Shown: piece after piece, positions 1-8,512 of the stretch
How the letters are laid out: each line of letters starts with the position of its first letter
How positions within the stretch are numbered: the first letter of the stretch is position 1
Assembly (NCBI RefSeq): GCF_001428865.1
Contig: NZ_LMIV01000001.1
Coordinates: 1,442,236-1,506,235, forward strand
Length of the DNA stretch: 64,000 bases
Direction of reading: 5' to 3'
Source of the DNA: Sphingomonas sp. Root241
GTDB taxonomy: Bacteria; Pseudomonadota; Alphaproteobacteria; Sphingomonadales; Sphingomonadaceae
Notes under the pieces: model-generated
The model's database searches: none
Told to the model about the DNA's origin: nothing
The model's input: only the letters and a program-made list of their open reading frames with translations
Made by a program: the position numbers and the translations under genes

Positions 1-89
1 GGGCCGCGGTACAGGTCGGTGTCGATCTCCTCGACGTCGAGCAGGGTGGTGAGCTGGGTTACCAGCTCGGCGGGGGTGGGTTCAGGCAT
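1..89 (-). CDS. tesB: Acyl-CoA thioesterase II (TesB-type), N-terminal fragment
   Basis: Only the first 29 or so residues are inside the window; the gene continues beyond position 1. The start codon is the complement of the CAT at 87-89. The visible residues (MPEPTPAELVTQLTTLLDVE, then an EIDTDLYRG ending) match the N-terminus of TesB-like thioesterases, which begin with an L-x-x-L-L-x-L-E segment followed by F/Y-R-G. The family hydrolyses acyl-CoA to free fatty acid and CoA in the cytoplasm. It is the last visible gene of a minus-strand run of beta-oxidation genes, which fits. The catalytic residues lie outside the window, so the call rests on a short stretch plus context. Confidence 0.7.
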   Translation of the reverse strand, partial: MPEPTPAELVTQLTTLLDVEEIDTDLYRG

Positions 90-94
90 TATTC

Positions 95-204
95 GTCACC
101 CCTGCGAAGGCGGGGGCCCATCTCCGGGACGCGCCGCGCGCATAACAGCCGTTGTACCTCGTGGCCTCTGCACGAGATGGCCCCCCGCTTTCGCGGGGGT
201 GACG
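95..204. repeat. Paired palindromic repeat (family A), copy 1
   Basis: Two inverted hairpins face each other: one around 95-125 (GTCACCCCTGCGAAGGCGGG and onward) and its mate around 171-204 ending CGCGGGGGTGACG. They sit between the tesB start and the acyl-CoA dehydrogenase stop. The two-headed layout resembles BIME/REP doublets. The same family recurs at 4837-4945 and 8117-8222, with a half copy at 8541-8570. Confidence 0.8.
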
Positions 205-224
205 GTATTGGGTTTGGAGGCGCA

Positions 225-1328
225 TCAATATCCCGCCGCCTGGGCCAGCGCATCGGCGTGGAAATTGGTGTCGCCGAACAGCTCCGCGAGGACCCGCGCG
301 CGCTTCATGTAGAAGCCGATATCATATTCGTCGGTCATCCCGATGCCGCCGTGCATCTGGATGCCTTCCTGCACCGCGAGCGTCGTGGCGAGGCCGGTCA
401 TCGCCTTGGCGACGGAGACCGAGTCTGCCGCGCGTTCATCGCCGGCGTCGAGCAGTTGCTGCGCCTTGAGCACCGCGGCGCGGGCGACTTCCATCTCGCT
501 GTAGAGATGCGCGGCGCGGTGCTGGAGTGCCTGGAAGCTGCCGATCAGCTGGCCGAACTGCTTGCGTTCCTTGAGGTACGACACAGTCATGTCCATCGCG
601 CCGCCCCCGACGCCGAGCAATTCGGCCGAGGCGCCGGTGCGGCCGGCGGCGAGCAGGCGGGCGAGGGGGGCTTGGTCGACTTCGCCGACCACGGCATCGG
701 CATCGACTTCGACGCCGTCGAAGCTGAGTCGTGCGGCGAGGCTGGCGTCGGCGAGGCGCCGGGGATCGGCGGTGAGCCCCTTGGCGTCCGCGGGGACGGC
801 GAAGAGCGTGGTGCCATGGTCGGTCGCGGCGGCAACGAGGAGCAGGTCGGCGACATGGCCGTGCGCGACAAACTGCTTGGCGCCGGTGAGGCGGAAGCCA
901 TTGCCGGCGCGCTCGGCCTTCATTTCGATCTTGCCATCGTGCTTGGCGCGCTCGTCGATCGCGAGCGCGGCGACGGCCTCGCCGGCGAGGATGCCGGGGA
1001 ACCAGCGCGCGGCGTGCGGGGTGCCCTTGAGTGCTTCGACCGCGACGACGGCGGTGGTGAGGAAAGGCGAGGGCGAAAGGTTGCGGCCGATCTCCTCGAG
1101 TACCACGCCCGCTTCGACATGGCCGAGGCCGAGGCCGTTGTCCGCCTCGGGGATCAGGATGCCGGTCAGACCGAGTTCGGCGAACTGCTTCCACAAATCG
1201 CGCGAGAAGCCGGTCGCGTCGTCGGCGTCGCGCAAGCTCCGCATGTGGCTGACGGGGGCGTGCTCGGCGACGAAGTCGCGCGCGGTGTCGCGGAGCATCT
1301 GCTGTTCGTCGGTTAGGTAGAGGGGCAT
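225..1328 (-). CDS. Acyl-CoA dehydrogenase family protein
   Basis: A 367-residue flavoprotein of the acyl-CoA dehydrogenase superfamily, expected to introduce the alpha,beta double bond into an acyl-CoA and pass electrons to electron-transfer flavoprotein. The middle and C-terminal helical domain is clear: YLKERKQFGQLIGSFQALQH is the standard FAD-binding helix region, and QMHGGIGMTDEYDIGFYMKR near the C-terminus is a family hallmark. I chose the ATG at 1328, giving MPLYLTDEQQMLRDTARDF, because a purine-rich GGAAGGAAAGAAAG lies just upstream and family homology begins there. The open frame upstream only translates a repeat. It follows a second acyl-CoA dehydrogenase in the same direction, suggesting a heteromeric pair or tandem specificities. 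Substrate chain length cannot be read from sequence. Confidence 0.88.
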   Translation of the reverse strand: MPLYLTDEQQMLRDTARDFVAEHAPVSHMRSLRDADDATGFSRDLWKQFAELGLTGILIPEADNGLGLGHVEAGVVLEEIGRNLSPSPFLTTAVVAVEALKGTPHAARWFPGILAGEAVAALAIDERAKHDGKIEMKAERAGNGFRLTGAKQFVAHGHVADLLLVAAATDHGTTLFAVPADAKGLTADPRRLADASLAARLSFDGVEVDADAVVGEVDQAPLARLLAAGRTGASAELLGVGGGAMDMTVSYLKERKQFGQLIGSFQALQHRAAHLYSEMEVARAAVLKAQQLLDAGDERAADSVSVAKAMTGLATTLAVQEGIQMHGGIGMTDEYDIGFYMKRARVLAELFGDTNFHADALAQAAGY

Positions 1329-1343
1329 TTCTTTCTTTCCTTC

Positions 1344-1459
1344 CCCCTCTCCCGCTTGCGGGAGAGGGGCGGGGTGAGGGTGAGTCAGATCAATCAGCCG
1401 GTCGAGTGAGGCCACCACACACCCTCACCCAACCCTCTCCCGCAAGCGGGAGAGGGCTA
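1344..1459. repeat. Paired palindromic repeat (family C), copy 1
   Basis: Two inverted hairpins: CCCTCTCCCGCTTGCGGGAG (about 1346-1368) followed by GGGGTGAGGGTGAG, and the mirror ACCCTCACCCAACCCTCTCC with CGCAAGCGGGAGAGGG (1421-1456). The right arm runs into the stop codon of the downstream acyl-CoA dehydrogenase. This separates two genes that otherwise look co-transcribed. Confidence 0.8.
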
Positions 1460-2617
1460 AGAAGGCAAATCCAATATCCGCTTGGCGATGATGTTGAGCT
1501 GGATCTCGCTGGTGCCGCCTTCGATCGAATTTGCTTTCGTGCGCAACCATGCGCGCGGGGCGGCGCCGTGGTTCGAGGCTTCGCTTTCCCACTCGAGCGT
1601 GTCCGATCCACCCGCGGCCATGATCAGCTCGTGGCGGGTCTTGTTCAGCTCGGTGCCGTAGTACTTCATCATCGAGGGCTGGGCGGGATGCGCCTTGCCC
1701 GCCTTCAATTCGTCGATGAAGCGTTCCGACATCGCCGCAAAGGCTTTCGAGCGCACTTCGAAAAGAGCGATCTGGGCGCGCAGGATCGGGTCGGCACCCT
1801 TGCGTGCGGCCTCGATCAATGGATCTTCGCCGCGGCTGGCAAGGCCCATGCCCGAGATCATCTCGCGCTCATGGCCGAGCAGGTATTTGGCGACGTCCCA
1901 GCCCTTGTTCTCGTCATGGACGCGATTGACCTTGGGGACCTTCACATTGTCGAAGAAGGTCTCGCAGAAGGGCGAATAGCCGCTGATCAACAGGATCGGT
2001 TTGGTCGACACGCCTTCGCTGGCCATGTCGAACAGCAGGAAGCTGATCCCGCCCTGCTTGTTGGTCTTGTCGGTGCGGACGAGGCAGAAGATCCAGTCGG
2101 CCTGATCGGCATAGCTGGTCCACACCTTCTGGCCGTTGACGATATAATGGTCACCGGCGTCTTCCGCCGAGGTGGCGAGTCCGGCGAGGTCGGAGCCGGC
2201 ATTGGGTTCGCTATAACCCTGGCACCAGCGGATTTCGCCGCGGGCGATCTTGGGGAGATGCTCGCGCTTCTGCTCCTCGGTGCCGTATTTGAGCAGCGCC
2301 GGGCCGAGCATCGAGATGCCGAAGCTGTTGAGCGGATTGCGGCATTTGAGGCGCGCCATCTCCTCGCGGAGGATCTTGGTCTCGGCGGGAGTGAGCCCGC
2401 CGCCGCCATATTCGCTGGGCCAATCGGGGACGGTCCAGCCGCGTGCGCCCATCCGGTCCATCCAGATTTTCTGGTCGGGGTGCACGAAGACGGGGTTGCG
2501 GCCGCCCCAGGTGGCGTCCTTTTCGCCGCGCATCGGGGTGCGCATGGTGGGAGGGCAATTCTCCTCCAGCCAAGCGCGGGTCTCGGCGCGGAAGGTTTCG
2601 ACGTCGGTATCAGGCAT
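1457..2617 (-). CDS. Acyl-CoA dehydrogenase family protein
   Basis: A 386-residue acyl-CoA dehydrogenase superfamily member. Visible family signatures are the N-terminal VPDWPSEYGGGGL segment, the substrate/FAD region CQGYSEPNAGSDLAG, the beta-domain NGQKVWTSYADQADW, and the C-terminal GGTSEIQLNIIAKRILDLP, which is the conserved FAD-dimer segment. It is paired with the adjacent 367-residue paralogue, the two being separated only by a family C repeat. Side-by-side acyl-CoA dehydrogenases of unequal type are common in actinobacterial and alphaproteobacterial lipid or steroid degradation clusters, where some form heteromers; whether these two do so is an inference. The start at 2617 (MPDTDVETFRAETRAWLEEN) agrees with the usual family N-terminus. 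Confidence 0.9.
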   Translation of the reverse strand: MPDTDVETFRAETRAWLEENCPPTMRTPMRGEKDATWGGRNPVFVHPDQKIWMDRMGARGWTVPDWPSEYGGGGLTPAETKILREEMARLKCRNPLNSFGISMLGPALLKYGTEEQKREHLPKIARGEIRWCQGYSEPNAGSDLAGLATSAEDAGDHYIVNGQKVWTSYADQADWIFCLVRTDKTNKQGGISFLLFDMASEGVSTKPILLISGYSPFCETFFDNVKVPKVNRVHDENKGWDVAKYLLGHEREMISGMGLASRGEDPLIEAARKGADPILRAQIALFEVRSKAFAAMSERFIDELKAGKAHPAQPSMMKYYGTELNKTRHELIMAAGGSDTLEWESEASNHGAAPRAWLRTKANSIEGGTSEIQLNIIAKRILDLPS

Positions 2618-2630
2618 CCTGGTTCTCCAT

Positions 2631-2777
2631 ACCCTCTCCCGCCTTCGCGGGAGAGGAGCGAGACTTGGCAGCTTTGCTGCCTAGTCGCAGCGGTGAGGGT
2701 CTTCTTCGATCGGTCGTGACGGGCAGAAGAAGAAGACCCTCACCCAACCCTCTCCCGCGAAAGCGGGAGAGGGCTAG
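2631..2777. repeat. Paired palindromic repeat (family C), copy 2
   Basis: Left hairpin ACCCTCTCCCGCCTTCGCGG with GAGAGG, right hairpin CCCTCTCCCGCGAAAGCGGG with AGAGGG, about 90 bases apart. The spacer contains the mirrored GTGAGGGTCTTCTTC and GAAGAAGACCCTCAC. It lies between fadJ and the downstream acyl-CoA dehydrogenase. Confidence 0.8.
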
Positions 2778-2784
2778 GAAGGCG

Positions 2785-4812
2785 TCACTTGTTGAACTTC
2801 TCGCCCTTCTCCGCCTTTTCGCGGAGCAGGGGGGCGACTTCGAAACCGTATTTCTCGAGGCCGTCGACGATCTTCTTGAGGCCTTCGGTGTCGGCCCAGA
2901 ACATCGGGCCGCCGCGGTACGGAGGCCAGCCATAGCCGTACACCCACACCACATCGACATCCGACGCACGCTGGGCCATGCCCTCGGCGAGGATCAGCGC
3001 GCCTTCGTTGACCATGGTGTAGAGCGTGCGGACGACGATCTCCTCTTCGGTGACCTCGTGCTGGGGCACGTTCAGTTTCTCGCGCCACTCGGCGATGAGC
3101 TCGGCTACGCGGGGGCTGTTCGAGGGCGTGCGCTTTTCGTCATAATCGTAGAAGCCGGCGCTCTTCTTCTGGCCCCAGCGGCCCTCGGCGGCGAGCGCGT
3201 CGCGGATGTTCTCGATGCGGTTGGGATCGCGGTGCCAGCCGATGTCGACGCCGGCGAGATCGGCCATCTGGAACGGCCCCATCGGCATGCCGAAGGCGAC
3301 ATGGACCTTGTCGATCTGCTCGGGCGTGGCGCCTTCGAGCAGCATCTTGTTCGCCTCGACCTGGCGCGGCATCAGCATGCGATTGCCGATGAAGCCGTAG
3401 CAGACGCCCGCGATGACCGCGACTTTCTTGATCTTCTTGCTGAGCGCCATCGCGGTCGCGAGCACGTCGTCGGCGGTCTTGGCGCCCCGGACGATCTCGA
3501 GCAGCTTCATCACGTTGGCCGGCGAGAAGAAGTGGAGGCCGAGCACGTCCTGCGGGCGGCTGGTGACCGCCGCGATCTCGTCGATGTTGAGATAGGAGGT
3601 GTTCGAGGCGAGGATCGCGCCGGGCTTGGCGATCTTGTCGAGCCGACCGAACACGTCCTTCTTGACGTCCATGCTCTCATAGACCGCCTCGATGATCAGG
3701 TCGCACTCGGCGAGATCATCGAAGTTCAAGGTCGGCTTGAGGAGGCCCATCGCGCCTTCGACCTGCTCGGCGGTCATCCGGCCCTTGGCGGCCGTGGCCT
3801 CGTAGTTCTTGCGGATCGTGCCGGTGCCGCGATCGAGCGCGTCCTGCGCCATCTCGACGATGGTCACCGGCACGCCCGCGGTGAGGAAGTTCATCGAGAT
3901 GCCGCCGCCCATCGTGCCGGCGCCGATCACGCCGATACGCTTGATGTCGCGCAGCTGGATATCCTCGGCGATGCCGTCGATCTTCGTCGCCTTGCGTTCG
4001 GCGAAGAAGATGTGGCGGAGCGCAGCGGACTGGGTGCCCATGATCAGCTTCATGAAGCCCATGCGCTCGGCCTGGACGCCCTCGGCATAGGGCTTGCCGG
4101 CGGTCGCCTCGATCAGATCGACGATGGCGTTGGGGGCGTCCATGCCGCGGAAGCGCTTCGCATTCGCCTTGCGGAAGGCTTCGAACACCGCGGGATCGAC
4201 AGTGACGGGACGCTCGCTAGAGCGCGAGACGGGCTTGCCGATGACTTCCTGCGCGAAGGCGACGGCGTCGGCGAGGAGATTGCCTTCGGTCGCGAGGCGA
4301 TCGACGAGGCCGACGGCTTTCGCTTGTTCAGCCGAGATCGGATCGCCCTTGGTGGCGAGTTCGAGCGCCGTCTCGACGCCCGCGACACGCGGCATGCGCT
4401 GGGTGCCGCCGGCGCCGGGAAGGATGCCGAGCTTGACTTCGGGGAGGCCGAACTTCGCGCTGGGGACGGCGATGCGGTAATGCGAGGCGAGCGCGACTTC
4501 GCAGCCACCGCCGAGCGCAGTGCCATGGACGGCGGCGATCACCGGCTTGTCGAGCGCCTCGATCTGATCGACCAGCACGGGGAGCGAGGGCTCCTGCATC
4601 GCCTTGCCGAACTCGGTTATGTCGGCGCCGGCGAAGAAGGTCTTGCCCGCGCAGGTGATCACGACCGCCCTGATGCCGTCATCATTCTTCGCTTCCTCGA
4701 TCCCGGCCTGCAGGCCCTGGCGGACGGCGGCGCCGAGCGCGTTCACCGGCGGATTGTCCGACGTGAGGATCAGGACGTCGCCCTGACGGCTGGTGGTGAT
4801 GGGGGAAGTCAT
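2785..4812 (-). CDS. fadJ: Bifunctional enoyl-CoA hydratase / 3-hydroxyacyl-CoA dehydrogenase
   Basis: A 675-residue fused beta-oxidation enzyme catalysing hydration of trans-2-enoyl-CoA and NAD-dependent oxidation of the resulting 3-hydroxyacyl-CoA. The N-terminal crotonase domain shows the oxyanion-hole [12 protein letters not shown] (about 97-108) and the catalytic-Glu region [18 protein letters not shown] (about 122-139). The second half begins with the NAD-binding [12 protein letters not shown] (about 293-304), followed by the 3-hydroxyacyl-CoA dehydrogenase landmarks [12 protein letters not shown] and [18 protein letters not shown]. The ATG at 4812 has an AGGAGA ribosome-binding site; the frame upstream is repeat sequence. 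It heads a minus-strand run with two acyl-CoA dehydrogenases and a thioesterase. FadB/FadJ naming is by architecture; no thiolase gene is visible nearby. Confidence 0.93.
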   Translation of the reverse strand: MTSPITTSRQGDVLILTSDNPPVNALGAAVRQGLQAGIEEAKNDDGIRAVVITCAGKTFFAGADITEFGKAMQEPSLPVLVDQIEALDKPVIAAVHGTALGGGCEVALASHYRIAVPSAKFGLPEVKLGILPGAGGTQRMPRVAGVETALELATKGDPISAEQAKAVGLVDRLATEGNLLADAVAFAQEVIGKPVSRSSERPVTVDPAVFEAFRKANAKRFRGMDAPNAIVDLIEATAGKPYAEGVQAERMGFMKLIMGTQSAALRHIFFAERKATKIDGIAEDIQLRDIKRIGVIGAGTMGGGISMNFLTAGVPVTIVEMAQDALDRGTGTIRKNYEATAAKGRMTAEQVEGAMGLLKPTLNFDDLAECDLIIEAVYESMDVKKDVFGRLDKIAKPGAILASNTSYLNIDEIAAVTSRPQDVLGLHFFSPANVMKLLEIVRGAKTADDVLATAMALSKKIKKVAVIAGVCYGFIGNRMLMPRQVEANKMLLEGATPEQIDKVHVAFGMPMGPFQMADLAGVDIGWHRDPNRIENIRDALAAEGRWGQKKSAGFYDYDEKRTPSNSPRVAELIAEWREKLNVPQHEVTEEEIVVRTLYTMVNEGALILAEGMAQRASDVDVVWVYGYGWPPYRGGPMFWADTEGLKKIVDGLEKYGFEVAPLLREKAEKGEKFNK

Positions 4813-4836
4813 TTCATTCTCCTGTAAGCCTGTACC

Positions 4837-4945
4837 GTCATCCCCGCGAAAGCGGGGACCCATCTCGTGCGCTAACGCGACAGTACGACAGCTGTCGTAT
4901 CGGCGGAGCGTTCCGGAGATGGGCCCCCGCTTTCGCGGGGGTGAC
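4837..4945. repeat. Paired palindromic repeat (family A), copy 2, with central palindrome
   Basis: Outer arms are GTCATCCCCGCGAAAGCGGG (4837 on) and CCCCGCTTTCGCGGGGGTGA (to 4945). The centre carries a separate perfect 14-base palindrome, ACGACAGCTGTCGT, around 4885-4898, which other copies of this family in the window lack. It lies upstream of fadJ and downstream of the serine hydrolase. Confidence 0.8.
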
Positions 4946-4968
4946 GAAGGGGGTGGAAGCGGCGCTGA

Positions 4969-6210
4969 TCATGAATCAGCCAGCGCCGAATAGATCATGG
5001 TCTTGAGTTCACGGCGGATCGGGTAGCGCATCGAGGGGGTGAGCTGGGTCATGAACACCATGTGGATGCGCTCGACCGGATCGATGAAGAACGCCGTCGA
5101 GAACATCCCGCCCCAATAATATTCGCCGGCCGAGCCGGGCATCAGCGTGCGCGCGACATCGGTGGTGATCGCGAAGCCGAGCCCGAAGCCGACGCCGGCA
5201 TTAGTGGTCTCGCTGAACAGCGCCTTCGACATCGTCGCGAGGTCCGAACCGCCGGGGAGGTGGTTCATCGTCATCAGCTCGATCGTCTTCGGGCTGACGA
5301 GGCGGACGCCGTCGAGTTCGCCGCCGTTCAGGCAGAAGCTGCAGAAGCGGTGATAGTCGAGCGCGGTCGAGACGAGGCCGCCGCCTCCGGAGATCAGCCG
5401 GGGGAAGCGCGACCAGGCGGAGGCCTCGCCGCGATCGTACATCACGCGCTTGCCGCTGGCCTCGTCGAGCGCCCAGCAATCGGAGAGGCGGGCGATCTTG
5501 TCCTCCGGCACTTGGAAGAAGGTGTCGTTCATGCCGAGCGGAGCGAGGATGCGTGTCGTGAGGAAGGCGTCTAGCCGCATGCCCGAGACGCGCTCGACCA
5601 CGGCGCCGAGCACATCGGTCGACACCGAATAATTCCATTCGGCGCCGGGGGAGAATTCGAGCGGGAGCTTGCCGAGCGCCGCGACGAATTCGTCGAGCGT
5701 CAGATTGCCGTGCCAGCTCTCGATCTTCGACTCGCGATAAGCGGCGTCGACATTGGTGCGGTTCTGGAAGCTGTAGGTGAGGCCCGAAGTGTGGCGGAGC
5801 AGATCGATCATCCGCATCGGTTCGGCTGTGGGCGCGGTCGTGAAGGGAGAATTGCCGCCCCCGCCGGCATAGACACCCACCCCCTTCAATTCGGGAAGGA
5901 CATGGTGGACCGGGGTGTCGAGCGACACCTTTGCCTCCTCCACCAGCATCATGAAGGCGAGGCTGGTGATCGGCTTGGTCATCGAGGCGATGCGGAACAG
6001 CGTGCCTTCGTCGACCGAGGCTCCGCCTTCGCGGGCAGGGCCCTGATGCGAGAAATGCACGATCTCGCCACCCTGGGCGAGGAGCAGCTGTGCATGGGGC
6101 AGCTTGCCCGAGTCGAGATAGTGCTCCTTCACGAATGCATCGATCCGCGCGAGCCGGGAAGCATCGAATCCGTAGCGTCCGGGCCGTGTCATGTGCATCG
6201 GGAGCGGCAT
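4969..6210 (-). CDS. Serine hydrolase of the class C beta-lactamase / esterase family
   Basis: A 413-residue protein of the penicillin-binding-like beta-lactamase superfamily. The nucleophile motif S-x-x-K is SMTK at about 76-79 within FRIASMTKPITS, and the second motif Y-x-S is EWNYSVSTD (Tyr about 194). Proteins of this type (for example EstB-like esterases) hydrolyse small esters or transesterify; true beta-lactamase activity is unlikely without evidence. No signal peptide is seen, so a cytoplasmic location is inferred. The start could be any of three close Met codons (MPLPMHMTRPGRYGFD). It lies between the fatty-acid oxidation genes and a divergent acyl-CoA ligase, so a role in releasing or processing acyl esters is possible but unproven. 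Confidence 0.85.
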   Translation of the reverse strand: MPLPMHMTRPGRYGFDASRLARIDAFVKEHYLDSGKLPHAQLLLAQGGEIVHFSHQGPAREGGASVDEGTLFRIASMTKPITSLAFMMLVEEAKVSLDTPVHHVLPELKGVGVYAGGGGNSPFTTAPTAEPMRMIDLLRHTSGLTYSFQNRTNVDAAYRESKIESWHGNLTLDEFVAALGKLPLEFSPGAEWNYSVSTDVLGAVVERVSGMRLDAFLTTRILAPLGMNDTFFQVPEDKIARLSDCWALDEASGKRVMYDRGEASAWSRFPRLISGGGGLVSTALDYHRFCSFCLNGGELDGVRLVSPKTIELMTMNHLPGGSDLATMSKALFSETTNAGVGFGLGFAITTDVARTLMPGSAGEYYWGGMFSTAFFIDPVERIHMVFMTQLTPSMRYPIRRELKTMIYSALADS

Positions 6211-6329
6211 ACCTCTCGTTCGAATCCGGTCAGGCGCACCTTATCCGTGGTGCGCTTCCCCTATTGCCTTGAGCGCGACACGAATCAACACTAACGTTGT
6301 TTCCGGTTGGGCAGCGACGCCCAAACCCA

Positions 6330-8105
6330 ATGTTCAGAAATATGGAGAGACTTGGCTTGGCTCCCGAACCGATCGTGCCGCTCGACCCCGACTGGCCCAA
6401 AATGTCGCTAGAGCAGACGAAGGCGCTGCTGACTGCCCCCGGCGCGAAGTTCGAGATGGAGACGATCGACATTCGCGGAGTGCCGACTCGGGTGTGGAAA
6501 AACGCGCCGCCATCGCTGCGGATCCTCGCGCAGATGGTGCGAGCCTATGGCGCCCGCGAGTTCACGATCTACGAGAAGGAGCGCGTGACCTTCGAGGCGA
6601 ACTATCGCGCCACTGCCCAGATCGCGCACAAGCTGGTCGAGATGGGCGTGAAGAAGGGCGACCGCGTCGCGCTGGCGATGCGCAATCTGCCCGAATGGCC
6701 GGCGATCTTCTTCGCCGCGGTGAGCATCGGTGCGATCATGGTGCCGCTCAACGCCTGGTGGACCGGCGGCGAGCTCGAATATGCGATGAAGGATTCGGGT
6801 GCCAAGGTCCTGTTCGTCGATGGCGAGCGGCACGAACGGCTCAAGCAATGCTACGATCAGCTGCCGGGCCTGGAGCGCGTGGTGGTGAGCCGGGCCAAGG
6901 GCGTGCTGGAGGCGCCTGCGATCGCGCTCGAATCGCTGATCGGCGAGACGGGCGGCTGGGGCGAACTGGAGGATATCGGTTTCCCCGACGCCGAAATCGC
7001 GCCCGACGACGACGCGACGATCTTCTACACCAGCGGCACTACCGGCAGCCCCAAGGGCGCATTGGGGACGCACCGCAACTTCGTCACCAACATCATGTCG
7101 AGCGCCTATGTCGCGGCGCGGACGATGCTGCGCCGGGGCGAGATTCCGCCGGCGACGCCCGAGCCCAAGGTCATGCTGCTCGTCATTCCGCTGTTCCATG
7201 TGACGGCGTGTTCGGCGGCGATGATGGGCGCGGTCGCTTCGGGATCGACTCTCGTGTTCATGCGAAAATGGGAGCCCGAGCTGGCGATGGAGATCATCCA
7301 GCGCGAGAAAGTCAACGCGACCGGCGGCGTGCCGACCATCGCGTGGCAACTGCTCGAGCATCCGGCCCGCGCCGATTACGACCTGTCGAGCCTGGAGACG
7401 ATCGCTTATGGCGGCGCGCCTTCCGCGCCCGAGCTGGTCAAGCGGATCTACGAGGAGTTCGGCGCGCTGCCCGGCAATGGCTGGGGGATGACCGAGACCA
7501 CCGCGACGGTGACGACGCATTCTGGCGAAGACTATCTGAGCCGGCCGACCAGCGCCGGACCTCCCGTAGCGGCGGCGGACCTGAAGATCATGTCGGTCGA
7601 GGGCGACCGCGAACTGCCGCTGGGCGAGGTGGGCGAATTGTGGGCGCGCGGGCCGATGATCGTGAAGGGCTATTGGAACAAGCCCGAGGCCACCGCGGCG
7701 ACCTTCGTGGACGGCTGGGTGCGGACGGGCGACCTCGCGCGGCTCGATGAGGACGGATTTCTCTATGTCGTCGACCGCGCCAAGGACATGATCATCCGCG
7801 GTGGCGAGAACATCTATTCGAGCGAAGTCGAGGATGTCCTCTACGCGCATCCGGCGGTGACCGATTGCGCATTGGTCGGCATGCCGCACCGGACGCTCGG
7901 CGAGGAACCGGTGGCGGTGGTCCACCTCGCGCCGGGCGCCTCGGCGACCGAGGCCGAGCTGCAGGATTGGGTGCGCGCGCGGCTGGCAGGGTTCAAGGTG
8001 CCCGTGCAGGTGCGCTTCGCGAGCGACGTGCTGCCGCGGAATGCGAATGGGAAAATATTGAAGACCGAATTGCGGGCGCTGTTCGCGGGCGAGGCGGCGG
8101 CCTGA
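6330..8105 (+). CDS. AMP-dependent acyl-CoA synthetase (long-chain fatty acid-CoA ligase type)
   Basis: An adenylate-forming ligase of about 591 residues that activates a carboxylic acid to acyl-AMP and then acyl-CoA. The P-loop-like A3 motif is YTSGTTGSPKG (about 233-243). Later motifs are NGWGMTETTATV, the adenylate-binding VRTGDLARLDEDGFLYVVDR and the C-terminal lysine region NANGKILKTELR. I placed the start at the ATG at 6330 (MFRNMERLGLAPEPIVP); an in-frame TTG at 6297 and an ATG at 6342 are alternatives, and none has a strong ribosome-binding site. It is divergent from the serine hydrolase. Its position beside acyl-CoA dehydrogenases and the FadJ-like enzyme suggests it feeds this degradation pathway. 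Confidence 0.9.
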   Translation: MFRNMERLGLAPEPIVPLDPDWPKMSLEQTKALLTAPGAKFEMETIDIRGVPTRVWKNAPPSLRILAQMVRAYGAREFTIYEKERVTFEANYRATAQIAHKLVEMGVKKGDRVALAMRNLPEWPAIFFAAVSIGAIMVPLNAWWTGGELEYAMKDSGAKVLFVDGERHERLKQCYDQLPGLERVVVSRAKGVLEAPAIALESLIGETGGWGELEDIGFPDAEIAPDDDATIFYTSGTTGSPKGALGTHRNFVTNIMSSAYVAARTMLRRGEIPPATPEPKVMLLVIPLFHVTACSAAMMGAVASGSTLVFMRKWEPELAMEIIQREKVNATGGVPTIAWQLLEHPARADYDLSSLETIAYGGAPSAPELVKRIYEEFGALPGNGWGMTETTATVTTHSGEDYLSRPTSAGPPVAAADLKIMSVEGDRELPLGEVGELWARGPMIVKGYWNKPEATAATFVDGWVRTGDLARLDEDGFLYVVDRAKDMIIRGGENIYSSEVEDVLYAHPAVTDCALVGMPHRTLGEEPVAVVHLAPGASATEAELQDWVRARLAGFKVPVQVRFASDVLPRNANGKILKTELRALFAGEAAA

Positions 8106-8116
8106 TCTTACCCTTC

Positions 8117-8222
8117 GTCACCCCCGCGAAAGCGGGGGCCCATCTCCTGGACTTTCCGCGAATACGTCCGCGGTAGATCGGGAGAGCACACGAGATGGGT
8201 CCCCGCTTTCGCGGGGATGACG
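8117..8222. repeat. Paired palindromic repeat (family A), copy 3
   Basis: Arms GTCACCCCCGCGAAAGCGGG (from 8117) and GGGTCCCCGCTTTCGCGGGG ending ATGACG (8222), separated by about 50 bases holding a short GGACTTTCCGCG / CGCGG segment. It fills the space between the convergent acyl-CoA ligase and GIY-YIG gene. Confidence 0.8.
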
Positions 8223-8510
8223 TTATTTGTTGATGTCGAACCAAAGGTCCCGCCAGCCGGGATTGGACTCTTCGATCAGCGCCACTTTCCATGCGCGATT
8301 CCATTTCTTGATCCGCTTTTCGCGAATGATCGCGTCCTCGATCCTCTCATGAAACTCGACATAGACGAGGCGGAGAATTTCGTGCTCTGCGGCGAAACGG
8401 CTGCCGGTGCCTTCGCGGTGTTGCATGATCCGTTGGGCGATGTCGGCGGTGACGCCGGTATACAGCGCGCCGTTCTTGCGGTTGGTGACGATGTAGATGT
8501 ACCCGCCCAT
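8223..8510 (-). CDS. GIY-YIG nuclease family protein
   Basis: A 95-residue single-domain protein with the GIY-YIG fold. The paired beta strands read GGYIYIVTNRKNGALYTGVT (a G-Y-I-Y variant of GIY, then Y-T-G for YIG), followed by the conserved Arg in the helix (IAQRIMQHREGTGSRFA) and Glu in the E-x-x-I/R region (VEFHERIEDAIIREKRIKKW). This matches the small stand-alone UPF0213/YhbQ-like group, presumed DNA endonucleases of unknown role. It starts two bases after the glpK stop and lies between two family A repeats; homologues are often found beside such repeats, but I cannot test that here. Confidence 0.85.
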   Translation of the reverse strand: MGGYIYIVTNRKNGALYTGVTADIAQRIMQHREGTGSRFAAEHEILRLVYVEFHERIEDAIIREKRIKKWNRAWKVALIEESNPGWRDLWFDINK

Positions 8511-8512
8511 CT

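Noticed and set aside
2443..4827. A 794-codon open frame on the plus strand across the FadJ-like gene
   Set aside because: It is the shadow of the high-GC minus-strand gene: His/Asp/Arg-rich, no recognisable domains, and the opposite frame has complete crotonase and dehydrogenase motifs with a ribosome-binding site.
4969..6210. Possible beta-lactamase resistance gene
   Set aside because: The S-x-x-K and Y-x-S motifs also define esterases. There is no signal peptide and the neighbourhood is lipid metabolism; resistance is not supported.
95..8222. Regularly spaced palindromic repeats considered as CRISPR
   Set aside because: Copies are paired head-to-head hairpins scattered over kilobases with different spacing. 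There are no direct 28-37 base repeats with unique spacers and no cas genes.
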